Shown here: positions 23,663-34,507 of the stretch, piece after piece
Layout: each line of letters begins with the position of its first letter
Position numbering within the stretch: position 1 is the stretch's first letter
Assembly (NCBI GenBank): GCA_036346375.1
Contig: CM070520.1
Coordinates: 19,630,852 to 19,694,851 of the forward strand
Length of the DNA: 64,000 nucleotides
Source: Guadua angustifolia
Lineage: Eukaryota; Streptophyta; Magnoliopsida; Poales; Poaceae
Direction of reading: 5' to 3'
Translations under genes and position numbers: made by a program
The notes under the pieces: generated by a model
Databases searched by the model: none
Told to the model about the DNA's origin: nothing
The model's input: only the letters and a program-made list of their open reading frames with translations

Positions 23663-25413
23663 TTTCTCACCGACCTAGCTCGATGCACTTTTCATGAATG
23701 CACTTATGCAAATGCCATTCCCAACATTCTTATGCATATTCTCCACATTATATCTTTATGATCACAATTAACTTCTATACTCTTATAAATACCATACTCG
23801 CAAACTATGGCCACAAACAAGCCATTCTCAGGATTTCAACATCCATATTAGCCTAACCATGACGAACCGTTATTTATACAATTGTCTAATCCCAGCTTAA
23901 AACACATCTCTCTAACATTGACTTCAGCTTTATCAACAAACACCTTTCGTGCAACTCCAAAGTCCACAGTTTAATACCCCCGGTTCATTCAACCAATAAA
24001 TACTTTTTAACCACTCGATGTAATACTCACCAGTCATATTCCATAGATAATCTCCCAAGTAGACATTTGTCAAAGACAAAAACCCATCATTCATACAACC
24101 ATTCCATATATATTCATTCTTTAATTTCGCATCGATTAAATCATTTTGTCGATCCACCATTCAATTGACTCGTAAGTAACATAAATCAACAACTCCCATG
24201 CCTTTACGCCAATATACTTCGGTACTTAACATCAACACCTTGCTATAATAAATTCATCCATAGAAGATTCTAGACCCTCTCAATCATATCAATACTAGAC
24301 TTATCGGAACACAAATCTCGAACTTCCAATCAATTCCACAACTCACGACCATTGTAATGACTCTAATCAACTTTTAACTTTAGAATTACCTACCATTCCA
24401 ATTAATCATTGTATACCATACAATAAATTTGGTTGTCTTTAAATAACCAACAAGTTCCTTTTTTTAACAGAATCGGTAACCCTCCTTATCTAGAAGTTCA
24501 ACTACTCATTATACACTTAACGCCTTGAACATCCTCGGGGGTCACGTACTCAACCTTTGAGGAAATCCACGATTCTTAAGTATGAGCAACAACAAAAACC
24601 ATCTCTCTTTCCAGAAAAACCCAATCATAAATCATACGAGAATTAGACTCTCGAATTCCCAAACTCGACGAAACAATTCCTTAAACAAATCTCAAGATTT
24701 ACAACTTCCAGGAAGGAAAAGAGATGCACGGGACAACCAAATGTTCATCCAAACCCTTCTCGATAAGACCTTAACACCGAAGATCCACACGATTTAAGTT
24801 TTGCACCAAGAGAACATCAATAAATTCCTTAAGTGGAGAGAACAACAACTACAATAGTTTTCTCCACAAGGCAATCCATGATAACCAACAAGAACCAAAG
24901 AAACCAACGAAACCGAAGTCCAGAACGGTAAAAGAAATCTGACCTTCTCCACCCACTCTCTAAACTATGCCACCACAAACGACGACCCTCACCTCGAGAG
25001 GTTCCCAAACTTCCGGTGGTGGCCCTACCCAGCCACAACCACCAACATAGCCTTTTCCACGGCCACACCAACAACCAAGGCCCTTAACAGGGTCAAAAGT
25101 ACAAAGGCAAAAGCATAATAATTCAAACAATCCCTTTTTATAATCAAAGCAATATACACAATAATTTAACATTCAATCATCAAAGCTTAAATGCAACATT
25201 TAAGCGTAATGCAATGATACCCATCCCTTCCTACTGTGCACCAGAGTATGTCAAGTTTTAATTAATGAACCACAATATTCCAGATTTTAAGGTTATTGCC
25301 CTGAGGCCAAATTTTAAAAGTTCAACCTAAACCATGTTTCTACCTTCACTCAGCAAAATTTTAATTTACTCTAGAGTAATTTGCTACATTCACATGTCAC
25401 GGACCTAAAGCCC

Positions 25414-25425
25414 GCTCTGATACCA
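25414..25425 (-). other. Primer-binding site of the outer Gypsy element
   Basis: The minus strand reads TGGTATCAGAGCGGGC two bases after the LTR end GGTGTTACA. It is a perfect 12-nt match to the common initiator tRNA-Met PBS. Confidence 0.9.
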
Positions 25426-25427
25426 AC

Positions 25428-28400
25428 TGTAACACCCCGACGCCAACCGTGCCACGGATGCTAAAGCCATAAATAACAAATGACACCTCTAAGAAAAGAT
25501 TGAGACAGCACTCAATCTCTAAACTCTTAATCCACTAATAAAACTAAGGCACCGAAATTTACAAAATTTCGGCATGACCTCTCTAGAACAGAGGACATCC
25601 ACTCGGCGAGACAAAAGAACAATAGCGATATATGATATCATTCTAGCGGTCCTTAGTTAACCAATCACACATCCAATAGAAATTAATAAACTCCACCACA
25701 TAATTATTACGGGATAGGAACTTATTAAACATAACGCAACCAACCCCTTACAAGAATTTTTCACGAGCTATTAAGATCGAACTATATATTAATAGGATGG
25801 AGCGGTGATGATGTAAGTGTGATTGTGCTACTACCCCATCCATGCATGCGGCTTCAAAACACCTACAAACATTAAATAACAAGCGTGAGTTCAAACTCGA
25901 CCAAAGTACGAGGATAACAAACCCAATTTATCGTAAGTAAAACAAGAGCTTAACCATAGGAGCAAGTAATGCAAATAAAACAATATCCGGACAATAAGCA
26001 TTTATACCCATTTAAAGCAATAACTTGACCATACCAAAATTACTGCAATCAAGCCATCAATTTGATAATAAAACCAATCAACGCCAAGAACCGTTATAGC
26101 AGCTAAATCACAACGCGTCTCCGACTCAACCACTCCTTTTTGCAACTCAAACCATTTTCGTTAATTTTAGATGAGTTCATAACTCGACTTCACTCCACGA
26201 TAGTCATATAACATAATTAGCAAGGCAATGAAATGCGCTAATTCATCAAATTCAATTCGATCTCCCCTTTTTGGGTTGAGTCCATGATTCAACCTTCCTT
26301 TACCATAATCGCAACCCACATGACATACCATTACCACAAAACTCATTATCAACGATGCAATGCACATGAATGCTCTCCTCAATGCAATGCACATGAATGC
26401 TCTCCTCGAAGCGCGTCTGCAGAATGCTGAGAGTGCCCACCGTCGATGTGCACCCTCACGCTCCTTCCATCCCGTGGAAGGTGCTACTCTTACTGTCTCG
26501 CTCCCATTCACCTCGATGAATGAGGCTGCGAGTAGGACTTCGTGTTCACTACGTGTGAACACAGAGGCTGTCATCGAATGGGTCGCCTCTTCTTTTAATG
26601 AATGCACAATGCAATTTTCATGGTGAAATGCAACCTTTCATTCAATGCCAACACTAACATACCATAACCACATACATACACATAGCCAATTCTCACATTC
26701 ATAAGTTGCCGGTACTAGTCTCATCGATTCAACAACAAGATATGACAACACATTACTGACGTTTACGTCATGCAATTAACACAATTAATTCAAACTATAT
26801 TCATAATCATCTAATCGATTACACACACACTCAATTCCATTCCCAGGGCGAGGCACGATTAAGTATAACTCTTATAAATTAACCGCGAGTATCCACGTAC
26901 CCCATACTAGCTACTCACTGCAATATTTACAAAGATAAAGTAAACTCACCGAGATTAAGGCTTGCTAGTGACCACTCGAATCCAATAGCTAATCACGTCC
27001 TCGAAGGGCGATCACCAATATAACTCATACTTGCCATAATCAATAGAAATTAGCCATGAGCGGATAAATAACGACGAACAACTCAATTAGGCATACTACT
27101 CGATGTACTTGCCTTTTACCGTCTGACGGCAACTCGGGGCCAAGACCACTCCCGAAGACACCCTCCCTGAAAACAACGATTGCGTACAAGAATGGGTCAA
27201 GGTCCGATTCAATACATGACGAAATCTCAACTTTTGCCAAAAACGGTCCCAATTTCCACTAATGGACACTCCGGGCAACCCACTAGGCAATGAGACATTA
27301 AACCTTAATAATAAGGAACACATTGACAACTCTCTCTCAAGTGGGGAGCTTATGCATAACCATTAACAATTTAAGCAATATACAAATAACACACATAAAT
27401 TTCCAGAAGGACACTCCACAACTTCTAGCAAGATAAGACACATATTACGAAGCTATGCATGAAACACCATCAATTAATGCATTCTCTGCTTGGAATAAGA
27501 CACCCAAATCCGCAGATTCATATTCTTCAGATCAATCAAGTGTATTTGTATATATATATATAATTGCATGCACACCAATTCAAAATTACATTAGAGCTTA
27601 TGCTCAAGATCCCAACACATCTGTGCATAATCCTATATGAGTTTCTTGAGCCAAGGAATGAAGCACTAAAGAACACCATAAAAAAACTGTTCATAAGCCA
27701 ACATGAATCTCAGAGAAACGGCCCGCGAGCTACCAACAATACTCATAACAAAAACCATCTGGGTAAGCAATCTCATGAAAAGACAAAATCATAGATAACC
27801 CTACCCTTAATCAACCCTCATACTTTTTTTCTCATGCTCACAGCAGAAGAATAGAACTAGCAGGCATGGATAGGTATGCACACAAATTAGAAATGCATCG
27901 ATTCTTGCCTTCCCATCCCATGCCTCAACCTGGCACACTTAAATCACTATGATACCAGATCATCAACCTTCTAGGCATTACATCAAACACATGGTAGGCA
28001 CAAAGAAACCCCTATACACTAAGCATACATTTCATCAAACACCTTGGCTACACTCGTTCATCCACAACTAGAACCTCACCACCACTTACCACGAAAAGGG
28101 AGAGGAAGGAGGGGGAGGTGCCGCCCCGGAAGGAAGGGGCGGCCTGGCCGCCAGAGGGAGGAGGCACCGCACCGGTGATCTTCACTTCTGGCTCTTCTGC
28201 TCTCTGCTCTGCTGCTGGCTGCCGTCGAGCAGGAGAGGAGCGCAGGAGGAGCCCACAAGGTGGGAGGCAGGCGATGCTGCCAGGGGCAGGCGACGCCGCC
28301 TGGGAGAAGGGCACAGGGAGGAGCTCGGTGGCGTAGGGCTGGTTGAAGGTGCTGACCGGGGAGGCTGAGTCTTTGCTTTCATGAGAGGGAGCCAAGAGCA

Positions 28401-28700
28401 ACGGCTGAGTCGGGAGGGAGGAGCACAGGGGAGTCGGCAGGAGACTTGGGAACAAATCGGCAGGGTCTAGGGAAAAATGGCAGCACACAAATGAAATTCA
28501 TCCACACACACTAGAAGAAAGAGAGAGAGGTTAGGTAAATGTAGGTGGAGAGGGGAAATTCCAAAAATACCCCTCTCAAACCTAAATCTTTAGCCCTAAC
28601 TCTCCCTGCGGGGCCAACCACCCCTGAGGATAACTGCCAGACGGCCCCTGCTCACCCGACGGAAGGTCCAAAATTTGGGGCGAGGCTTTGCAGTATTACA
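25428..28700 (-). repeat. 5' LTR of the pol-less Gypsy element
   Basis: 3273 bp, TGTAACACCCCGACGCC...TTTGCAGTATTACA. It is uninterrupted. Comparison with the 3' LTR shows many one-base differences at CAG/CTG/CG positions, for example TAGCAGATA against TAGCGATA. GC-rich frames at 28050-28490 do not match open frames in the other LTR and are not called. Confidence 0.85.
26433..26590. other. Multi-hairpin module, copy 5 (in 5' LTR)
   Basis: Nearly identical to copy 1: H2 CCTTCCATCCCGTGGAAGG, H3 inner CATTCA/TGAATG, H4 (26542-26562) GTGTTCAC/GTGAACAC and H5 AGAGGC/GCCTCT. It lies about 1 kb from the PBS, upstream in element sense. Confidence 0.65.
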
Positions 28701-28935
28701 GTTTGCTTGACATGTCCATTATGTAGAAGACCTGTCTCACATCGTTCGCGAGGTCGAACGGTTCGCGCCTATAGCCGACTTGCGTGAGGTCCACGATTGT
28801 CATACCGTATTTATCGACCTTCACGCCGCTTGAAGTCAGTTTGACCCATTGACACTTAAATAGAGGAACCTTCAAAGGTTCATAGTCATTTCGATTCAAC
28901 TCGAACTCATGCCACAAGTGAGCCGAGCCGAACAA
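28701..28935 (-). pseudogene. CACTA transposon protein, DUF4216 domain fragment
   Basis: The minus-strand frame reads VPLFKCQWVK, GVKVDKYGMTIVDLTQVGY and PFDLANDVRQVFYIMD. The PLFKCxW...GxxVDxYGxTxVDL..GY..PFxLA..VxQVFY pattern is diagnostic of DUF4216 in plant CACTA elements. It is cut at codon level by the Gypsy insertion and resumes at 865. Upstream of about 28935 the similarity stops, so the rest of the CACTA element (including the TNP2 transposase) is missing here. Confidence 0.8.
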
Positions 28936-29508
28936 CTTTATTTGTTGGCTATCTTAATGAGCGGAGCTTGGCGAGATCACGAGTTACCCGTTAGGCTCGG
29001 TAAAATAAAAATCCAGCTCGTGGCGGGCGAGCAAAACGAGCCCATAGGACCTGACCACTACTACCCAACGACACTAAAAGAGCCCATCGGCCATAGCGAT
29101 ACTTACACAGCGACGCCGCCTTCACCCTTCTGGCGGCCATCGGCGACGCCGACAACACCATCCGCCTCCGGCCTCCTTCCGCCCCTCGCCCTCCGGCCAT
29201 CTCCTCCGCCTCCGGCATCCTTCCGGCCATATTTATTTGACTTTCCCGAGATGAAAATAAAAGCGAAGCGATTGATTGACCGCGAAGAGAAAGAAAAGAG
29301 GAAAAAGCCGGTTGCTTGCGGAGATGGAGAGCGGTGGCTGATTCAGCGGCCTGAGAGGCGAAACGAGGATGGCCATGGATGTTTAGGCGCCCGGTCCGCG
29401 AGCGAAGGCGGCGGCAAAAGCAGCAGGAAGAGGCACTTGAGGGAGCGAGGACATGGGCGAGGCTGCGGGAAGCGTCGAAGAGGCGGCGCGACGCGGCAGC
29501 GGCGGCGA
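28936..29508. other. GC-rich stretch, no supported gene
   Basis: High GC, with long open frames on both strands (28909-29550 plus, 28991-29566 minus) rich in Arg, Ala, Ser and Pro. Neither shows a domain, a convincing splice structure or conservation in the duplicate at 61560. They look like by-products of base composition. It could be the promoter or first exon of the gene ancestral to the DUF6598 fragment. Confidence 0.4.
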
Positions 29509-30440
29509 GCCCGACCGTGCGATTACCGTGAATTGTACGAGTTTCTCTAGGACCCTCTGCGGGCAAATCCGATGATGTCGATGCGCATCTGCTCCCTTGA
29601 GCGATTCACTCATGGCTGATCGGGGCATCAAATTCAACAAGTTCATGATCGTCCGGAGATCGGCGATGATTTTTTTGGTGGTATCTTGCAGCGAGGGCCA
29701 ATGAGCCACACCGATGTGCAACGAGTAAGGCGGCTCATGGATGTCTCCTTGCCTGGAGATCTACTCGTGCAAGGTCTCATTGTAGAGGCATGCGCCGCGA
29801 ATTATTCGATTTAACCCTTCTCGCATGCGTTGCTCTTTGTTTGAGTTGATTTGTCGTAGTGTTATTTCATTGTTGTTGGCGTTCTAAACTTGGATGGGTG
29901 CTAGCACGGAAAAAACTCTAAACATGGATGCGCTTTCTTATGCTATCCATGATTCTGGATTCCAATCTACCATCTAAATTAAGCTTCATGACCGTCTGGA
30001 TCCTGATATACATTAACAATTAATGTTATGTTGTGCACTATTGCTCACTATGCTTATGATTGACAAGAGGCCATTGGCTTATATTTAAGTGGTTGAAAGC
30101 ATTTATAGTTGGTATATATTTGAAGTGCATATAATTAGAAAAGGAATGATCTAATTGAATTGAAACTCCATCTCAAGATGATCCTCCTATGTCCTCTCTT
30201 CTATTATTGTTATCTTTGCCTTGTGGTTAGTCACTTTTCGTTTTTTTTAGTGGCTTGATATCCAGTTAGCTATAGATGAATCTATACATAAAAATTTTGA
30301 GTGTTTCAGAATCTTTTATAACATGAATTGCTTGTTGCTAGAAATATGTCTAAATGGATCATTGCAGTTAATTATTTTAGGTCAATATGGCTGAAGAATA
30401 AAAAAGAATCAGGTTACTGATTACATGCACCTTTGTTCCT
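29509..30440 (+). repeat. Left part of segmental duplication (copy 1)
   Basis: Matches 61560-62240 in order and orientation, starting at GAGCCCGACC and including CTCCCTTGA.CGATTCACTCATGG, GGATGGGTGCTAGC and GACAAGAGGCCATTGGCTTA. Copy 1 has about 90 bp (around 29935-30025) that copy 2 lacks. A plus-strand frame at 29636-29814 gives SHTDVQRVRRLMDVSLPG and ends at a stop. It may be exon-derived, but I do not recognise it. Confidence 0.7.
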
Positions 30441-30444
30441 GACA

Positions 30445-30600
30445 GGACCTATTCGGGCAATCATCGGTTTCCAGCGTATTGAATTTGAGGTTGATCTTAA
30501 GGTTCGGGGAAAAGGGCAATCTGACAATAAAGTTTTTGAGTACCGGGTACTTTGTGTATGAAACTATAGATCCAGGTACTAGAGTTAAAATTGCTACGCT
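30445..30600 (+). pseudogene. DUF6598-type protein fragment, frameshifted and 3'-deleted
   Basis: After an acceptor-like TTCCTGACAG, the plus frame reads IRAIIGFQRIEFEVDLKVRG, matching the start of the DUF6598 exon at 62284. An extra T near 30533 shifts the frame and gives a stop. In the shifted frame YETIDPGTRV still matches. At about 30595 the sequence jumps to what corresponds to 63423 in copy 2, so about 1 kb including the rest of the exon is deleted. Not functional. Confidence 0.65.
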
Positions 30601-30942
30601 TGTGAGGTACAGACAAATGAATTTGTCAATTCTCTCAAAATTGGGGTATTCCTGAACAAAAACAAACAAGACAAGACAGGGCTGGAATTGATAATATTCA
30701 TTGCTTGGTCTCAACGAAAATACAAATAGATGGTGTACATGCATTACATGAGTTAAGCAAAATTTATTATTTTAAGTTCAAAGGAAACAACATGCATAAT
30801 CAAAAATAGACACCGCAGCACCATGGTATCAGAAAACACAAACACTACCAGCTGCTTCCAATTAGCTTATTGTGGTGTTGTCTTTAGTGCGAAGCTTGCC
30901 CAACTGACAAGGACAGATACATATATTTTGTCATATACCTTC

Positions 30943-33624
30943 TCAAAAGCGGAAATAAGCAATCCTCCATGTTTCCTTGAAGAGCATGGCACAAAACACA
31001 ACCCAGAGGCCAACAACAAATCCTAATCCAAGCCCAAGGTAAGAGAACATTGTCTCAGGGACATGTGGAGTTCTCTTGTGATCACCATCGCCTTGCTTTG
31101 GTGCAATACCTCCAGAGCAATTCCTTCCAAGAAGAGGTCCACAAAGACCATTGTTGCCAGTGTACATGTTTGGATAGTTTGCATAGAGGGTGTCAAGTTG
31201 TGATCCTGATGGTATTCTTCCCGACAGATTATTGTAAGATAAGTCTAAGTAGCCAAGAAATGATAGATCTGACAGGCTTGATGGGATTTCCCCTGAAAAC
31301 TGGTTCCTTGAGAGGTCGAGCGATTCCAATAGTCGCATGGACCCAATCGTGTCTGGAATTTTTCCAGTCAAGTAATTCCATGACAAATTCATATTTATTA
31401 CTGCATCAAGAAAAGCTAGTTCTTCTGGAATTCCACTGGTTAAGAAATTTAGAGATAAGTCAATGCTCACCATGTTCCGAAGTGTCATAGGACAATAATA
31501 AAGTTCTTGCTGCTTCGTCACTACGGGCATAGTGTCAAGTATGAGATACCGCTGTCGGCCATGATACTTTTGTGTCATCGCCCTTAGATTACCCAAATGC
31601 AAAGGTATGACACCTGATAGTATATTGCCTGCTAGATTTAGATCATAAAGAAGTCTAAGATTGTTGATGCTGGAAGGAATATTCCCATAGAACGTATTGT
31701 AGCTAAGTCGTAGATATTGTAATTCTGTCAGGTCTCCAATCCACGTGGGCAACCTGCCAGAGAAACTGTTCCTTGATAGATCCAGAATTTGGAGATATGA
31801 GCAGCTTTGCATGAATGATGGGAAATTCCCTGAGAATCTATTGCTACTTAAAAGCAGAGCACACACGTTTGTCATCCCAAAACATTGAGGAAATTCTCCC
31901 TCAAGAAGGTTGTTGCGTAAATCTATGACCTCCAACTTTTGACATTTGCATATAGATCCTGGAACACGTCCTGATAGAGCATTTTTTGACAAGTTCAAAA
32001 CTTTGAGGTTTCTCGGCAACGGAGGCATTTCTCCGGTTAGTTCATTTGAACGTAGATGGAGTTCTTCCATTGACATGATTTCCATATTTGTTGGCAAGCA
32101 ACCACTGATTCGATTGTCGGAGATGTGCAAAATTCTTGTCTTTGAAAACACGGTAGAAAACCAATCTGGAAGCTGATCGGTTATACCATTGCTTGAACTA
32201 TCAATAAAATCAATGCCTACCAACCGGCGAAGCCAAGCAGGAAACAAAGGACCCATTTGGCAAGATGCAAAACCTGCATATTCTAGTCTAAAGGGGGGTA
32301 ACCACTCAGGATCTACCACAATCTTCAAGCGATTGTAAGACAAGTCTATGTATTTTAAGCTTCGTAGATCATCAAAGTATTCTTCTGTTACAACACCCTG
32401 CAAGTCATGATTGTTGTGTGGGTTCATTCTAGTGAAATTAGCGAGCATACCGATCTCAGATGGCACAGGTCCAGTGAGTTGGTTATAAGAGAGGTCAAGA
32501 AGGACTAAGCTGGTAAATCGGCCCATCCCAGTTGGTAGGGCTCCGGTGATATTGTTGCCCTCCAAACTCAATTCATGCAGTTTGTTGGACGAGCAATGCA
32601 GCAAGCTCTCAAGCAACTCTGTCATGTTGCAAGACGAGAGACCGAAATCAAGGTATAGGAATTCCAAATTGCATAGGTTCCTCAGCAGGTTTGGCTCCAG
32701 AAAGCCCATGTTATCGTTCGATGAAAAATCAAAGAGTTGGAGGGACATCATGTCTCCTAGTGCATTTGGAATTTGACCGTACAAATAAGTGTATTCAAGA
32801 TTGAGGTACTTGAGGCTTGTCAAATTCCAAAACCAACAAGATGCGATCGGGTGGTGAAAATTGTTAAGGGAGAGATCGAGCCTCTCAAGCTTTGTGAGGT
32901 TGAAGTGTGGGAGCGATTGGATTGCACTTGTAAGTTCGCAACCAGAAAGAGAAAGCATCCTTAGGCAAGGAATCTTGTTTACAACGTGAGCCCAATCAGA
33001 TACCGTGCTGAGGTTTAGAGATCTCGACAAGTCAAGGTACCGTAACCTTGGTAGATGTGTTAGCCATAATATATCTGTTGACAGCATAGTACTTTCGTCA
33101 AAATGAATGAGATAGTCCTGCCACTTCGAAAGATTACCGGGTTGAGGAGGCGGTGTACCGGTTAATTGTATGCCAGACAGGTTCAGATATCTCAGGCTCT
33201 TGAGAGAGCCCAAGAACTCCGGGAAACGACCGGTCGGCCCCTCCAGGATGCTATCGCTAAGGTCGAGGTGCTCCAGATGCTCCAGGTAGAGTAGAGACGG
33301 AGTTATCTGGCCGACAAAAGATGCTTGCTCAGATCCATCCACACTGCCAAGTCGAAGCTCGATGACATGGTGACCGGCGCTAGTCCGGTTGCTGCACCGG
33401 ACGCCCCTCCACCGGCAGCAGTCCTCGTCTCGCCGCCATGAGGCGAGCTGGCCCGCCGGATCGGCGGTGATGCCGGCCTTGATGGCCAGCAGCGCGTCCC
33501 TCTCGCGCGGCACGCACGCGCCGGGGGCACCCGCGGCTGGTGGCCGGAGCTGCAGCGCATGGGAGGTGAGCCACAACGTGGCGGCCACGACGAGGAGCAG
33601 GAAGCATCTGGCAGTAGGATGCAT
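30943..33624 (-). CDS. LRR receptor-like protein (RLP, kinase-less)
   Basis: 893-residue, single-exon gene. It has a signal peptide (1-23, hydrophobic LLLVVAATLWL), then an LRR N-terminal cap (CVPRERDALLAIKAG from Cys37; CCRWRGVRC near 68-75), about two dozen extracellular LRRs of plant type (LxxLxLSxNxLTGxIP) and an interruption near residues 675-710 (VVTKQQELYY). The final LRRs end in the NNLSGRIPSGSQL motif, and a C-terminal cap (GNNGLCGPLL...C) follows. A membrane helix lies near 850-872 (YLGLGLGFVVGLWVVFCAMLF), with a very short tail ending AYFRF. Many NxS/T sites. The architecture is that of Cf/EIX-type RLPs, plasma-membrane receptors that signal through partner kinases in immunity. The usual conserved tail (F-D/E-KVYDKIYV) is present only in another frame after the stop. 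A partial second copy starts at 63657. Ligand unknown. Confidence 0.9.
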   Translation of the reverse strand: MHPTARCFLLLVVAATLWLTSHALQLRPPAAGAPGACVPRERDALLAIKAGITADPAGQLASWRRDEDCCRWRGVRCSNRTSAGHHVIELRLGSVDGSEQASFVGQITPSLLYLEHLEHLDLSDSILEGPTGRFPEFLGSLKSLRYLNLSGIQLTGTPPPQPGNLSKWQDYLIHFDESTMLSTDILWLTHLPRLRYLDLSRSLNLSTVSDWAHVVNKIPCLRMLSLSGCELTSAIQSLPHFNLTKLERLDLSLNNFHHPIASCWFWNLTSLKYLNLEYTYLYGQIPNALGDMMSLQLFDFSSNDNMGFLEPNLLRNLCNLEFLYLDFGLSSCNMTELLESLLHCSSNKLHELSLEGNNITGALPTGMGRFTSLVLLDLSYNQLTGPVPSEIGMLANFTRMNPHNNHDLQGVVTEEYFDDLRSLKYIDLSYNRLKIVVDPEWLPPFRLEYAGFASCQMGPLFPAWLRRLVGIDFIDSSSNGITDQLPDWFSTVFSKTRILHISDNRISGCLPTNMEIMSMEELHLRSNELTGEMPPLPRNLKVLNLSKNALSGRVPGSICKCQKLEVIDLRNNLLEGEFPQCFGMTNVCALLLSSNRFSGNFPSFMQSCSYLQILDLSRNSFSGRLPTWIGDLTELQYLRLSYNTFYGNIPSSINNLRLLYDLNLAGNILSGVIPLHLGNLRAMTQKYHGRQRYLILDTMPVVTKQQELYYCPMTLRNMVSIDLSLNFLTSGIPEELAFLDAVINMNLSWNYLTGKIPDTIGSMRLLESLDLSRNQFSGEIPSSLSDLSFLGYLDLSYNNLSGRIPSGSQLDTLYANYPNMYTGNNGLCGPLLGRNCSGGIAPKQGDGDHKRTPHVPETMFSYLGLGLGFVVGLWVVFCAMLFKETWRIAYFRF

Positions 33625-34046
33625 AGTGAATTCTTGCTAGTTGGTAAACTGTGGCTGCGGAGATGGGCTGATTGTTAATTTGTTGCATGTTGTCTTGTGT
33701 GCGTGCTTACTGCGGTTTAAGGCCGCACTTACAAGCAGCTCGATCGATCGAGTCAACACGTACGGTCAAGTCGCCTTTCCTAGCTACAGCGCGTAATTTA
33801 TGTGTCAGGATAGCCAAAGTCTGGATAATTAATTAGCTCTAGATTTTCCGGTCAAAAAAACAACATCGATGTAGACGTCTAAGTGCACTATTATGTGGTA
33901 GGAAATGCAATTTTTTGATTAACGGGAATCTTCACCTTGAATTTGTCAACTAACGGTAGTTAACAAGCATTCACAGTATACTTACATGGCAATGCACGGC
34001 TTTGAGGTATTTAGGACAGCTCCAGCTGGAGCTGTGGATACATTAA
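33625..34046. other. 5' flank of the RLP gene
   Basis: Upstream region of the minus-strand receptor gene. No clear TATA box was found near the start codon. It includes CGATCGATCGAG near 33740. No other feature is seen. Confidence 0.4.
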
Positions 34047-34406
34047 GAACCTGTTTGGTAGAGTTATAGATCCTAACTTCACCTGAGATCTGAAACTTGT
34101 AGGCTGAAATAAAGTGAATTAAGTTTATATTTTTGGTCTAAAATGTAAACAAGATGATATATCTAAACACTCTTAATGTACTCACAACTCTAGCTCCATA
34201 GATCTGGTAGAGTTAGGAATACCCAGCTCCACTAGATCCATAGATTTGGTGGAGCTGCAACACTACCAAACACACCCTAAGAGTGCTTAGATAAGTCATC
34301 TTGCTTACATTTTAGATTAAAAATATAAACTTAATTCACTTTATTTTAACCTACAAGCTCTAGATTTGAAGTAGAGCTGGAATTTAGAGTTCTACCAAAT
34401 AGGGCC
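34047..34406. mobile_element. Foldback (MITE-like) element
   Basis: The left arm (about 34047-34190) and right arm (about 34270-34406) are imperfect reverse complements over roughly 130 bp, for example AAAGTGAATTAAGTTTATAT on the left against ATATAAACTTAATTCACTTT on the right. Ends are ACCTGTTTGGTAGAG and CTACCAAATAGGGC. A clear target duplication was not identified, so the superfamily is uncertain. Confidence 0.65.
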
Positions 34407-34507
34407 GTATGTCAGGAAATCCAGGTCTTATAGGATTTTTTTTTTACAATTTATAGGGCCGTATGTCAGGAAATCCAGGTCTTATAGGATTTTTTTTTTA
34501 CAATTTA
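34400..34507. repeat. 54-bp tandem duplication
   Basis: Two perfect or near-perfect copies of a unit starting TAGGGCCGTATGTCAGG and ending in a T-tract plus ACAATTTA. The unit starts at the right edge of the foldback element. Confidence 0.85.

Larger units (their letters stand above)
22352..25427 (-). other. Internal region of the outer pol-less Gypsy element
   Basis: About 3.08 kb between the SIRE insertion and the PBS. It begins with the TSD and the rest of the polypurine tract (minus strand CTTTAAGGGGGGA). No gag, protease, RT, RNase H or integrase motif was recognised in any frame. It contains a partly duplicated copy of the hairpin module (23335-23662). The sequence between 23720 and 25380 is AT-rich, and I see nothing else in it. 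Confidence 0.6.
866..28700 (-). mobile_element. Tekay-type Gypsy LTR element lacking pol (LARD-like)
   Basis: The + strand begins TGTAATACCCCG (866) and ends GTATTACA (28700), with the perfect 5-bp TSD GTTTG at 861-865 and 28701-28705. A PBS complementary to initiator tRNA-Met (TGGTATCAGAGC on the minus strand, 25414-25425) adjoins the right LTR. A polypurine tract adjoins the left LTR, so the element is on the minus strand. The sequence before the PPT (GAATTCCTTTAAGGGGGGAG) resembles the 3' end of chromovirus Tekay elements. After subtracting nested insertions, the internal region is only about 3.1 kb and I recognise no gag, RT or integrase in it. This points to a large non-autonomous derivative needing proteins in trans. 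Confidence 0.8.

Noticed and set aside
13598..25425. tRNA gene fragments
   Set aside because: The tRNA-Met matches at 13598 and 25414 are 12-nt primer-binding sites. No full tRNA cloverleaf was found in the window.
28909..29566. Two long GC-rich open frames on opposite strands (213 and 191 codons)
   Set aside because: They overlap each other, are Arg/Ala/Pro-rich without domains, and the sequence is not kept in the duplicate near 61560.
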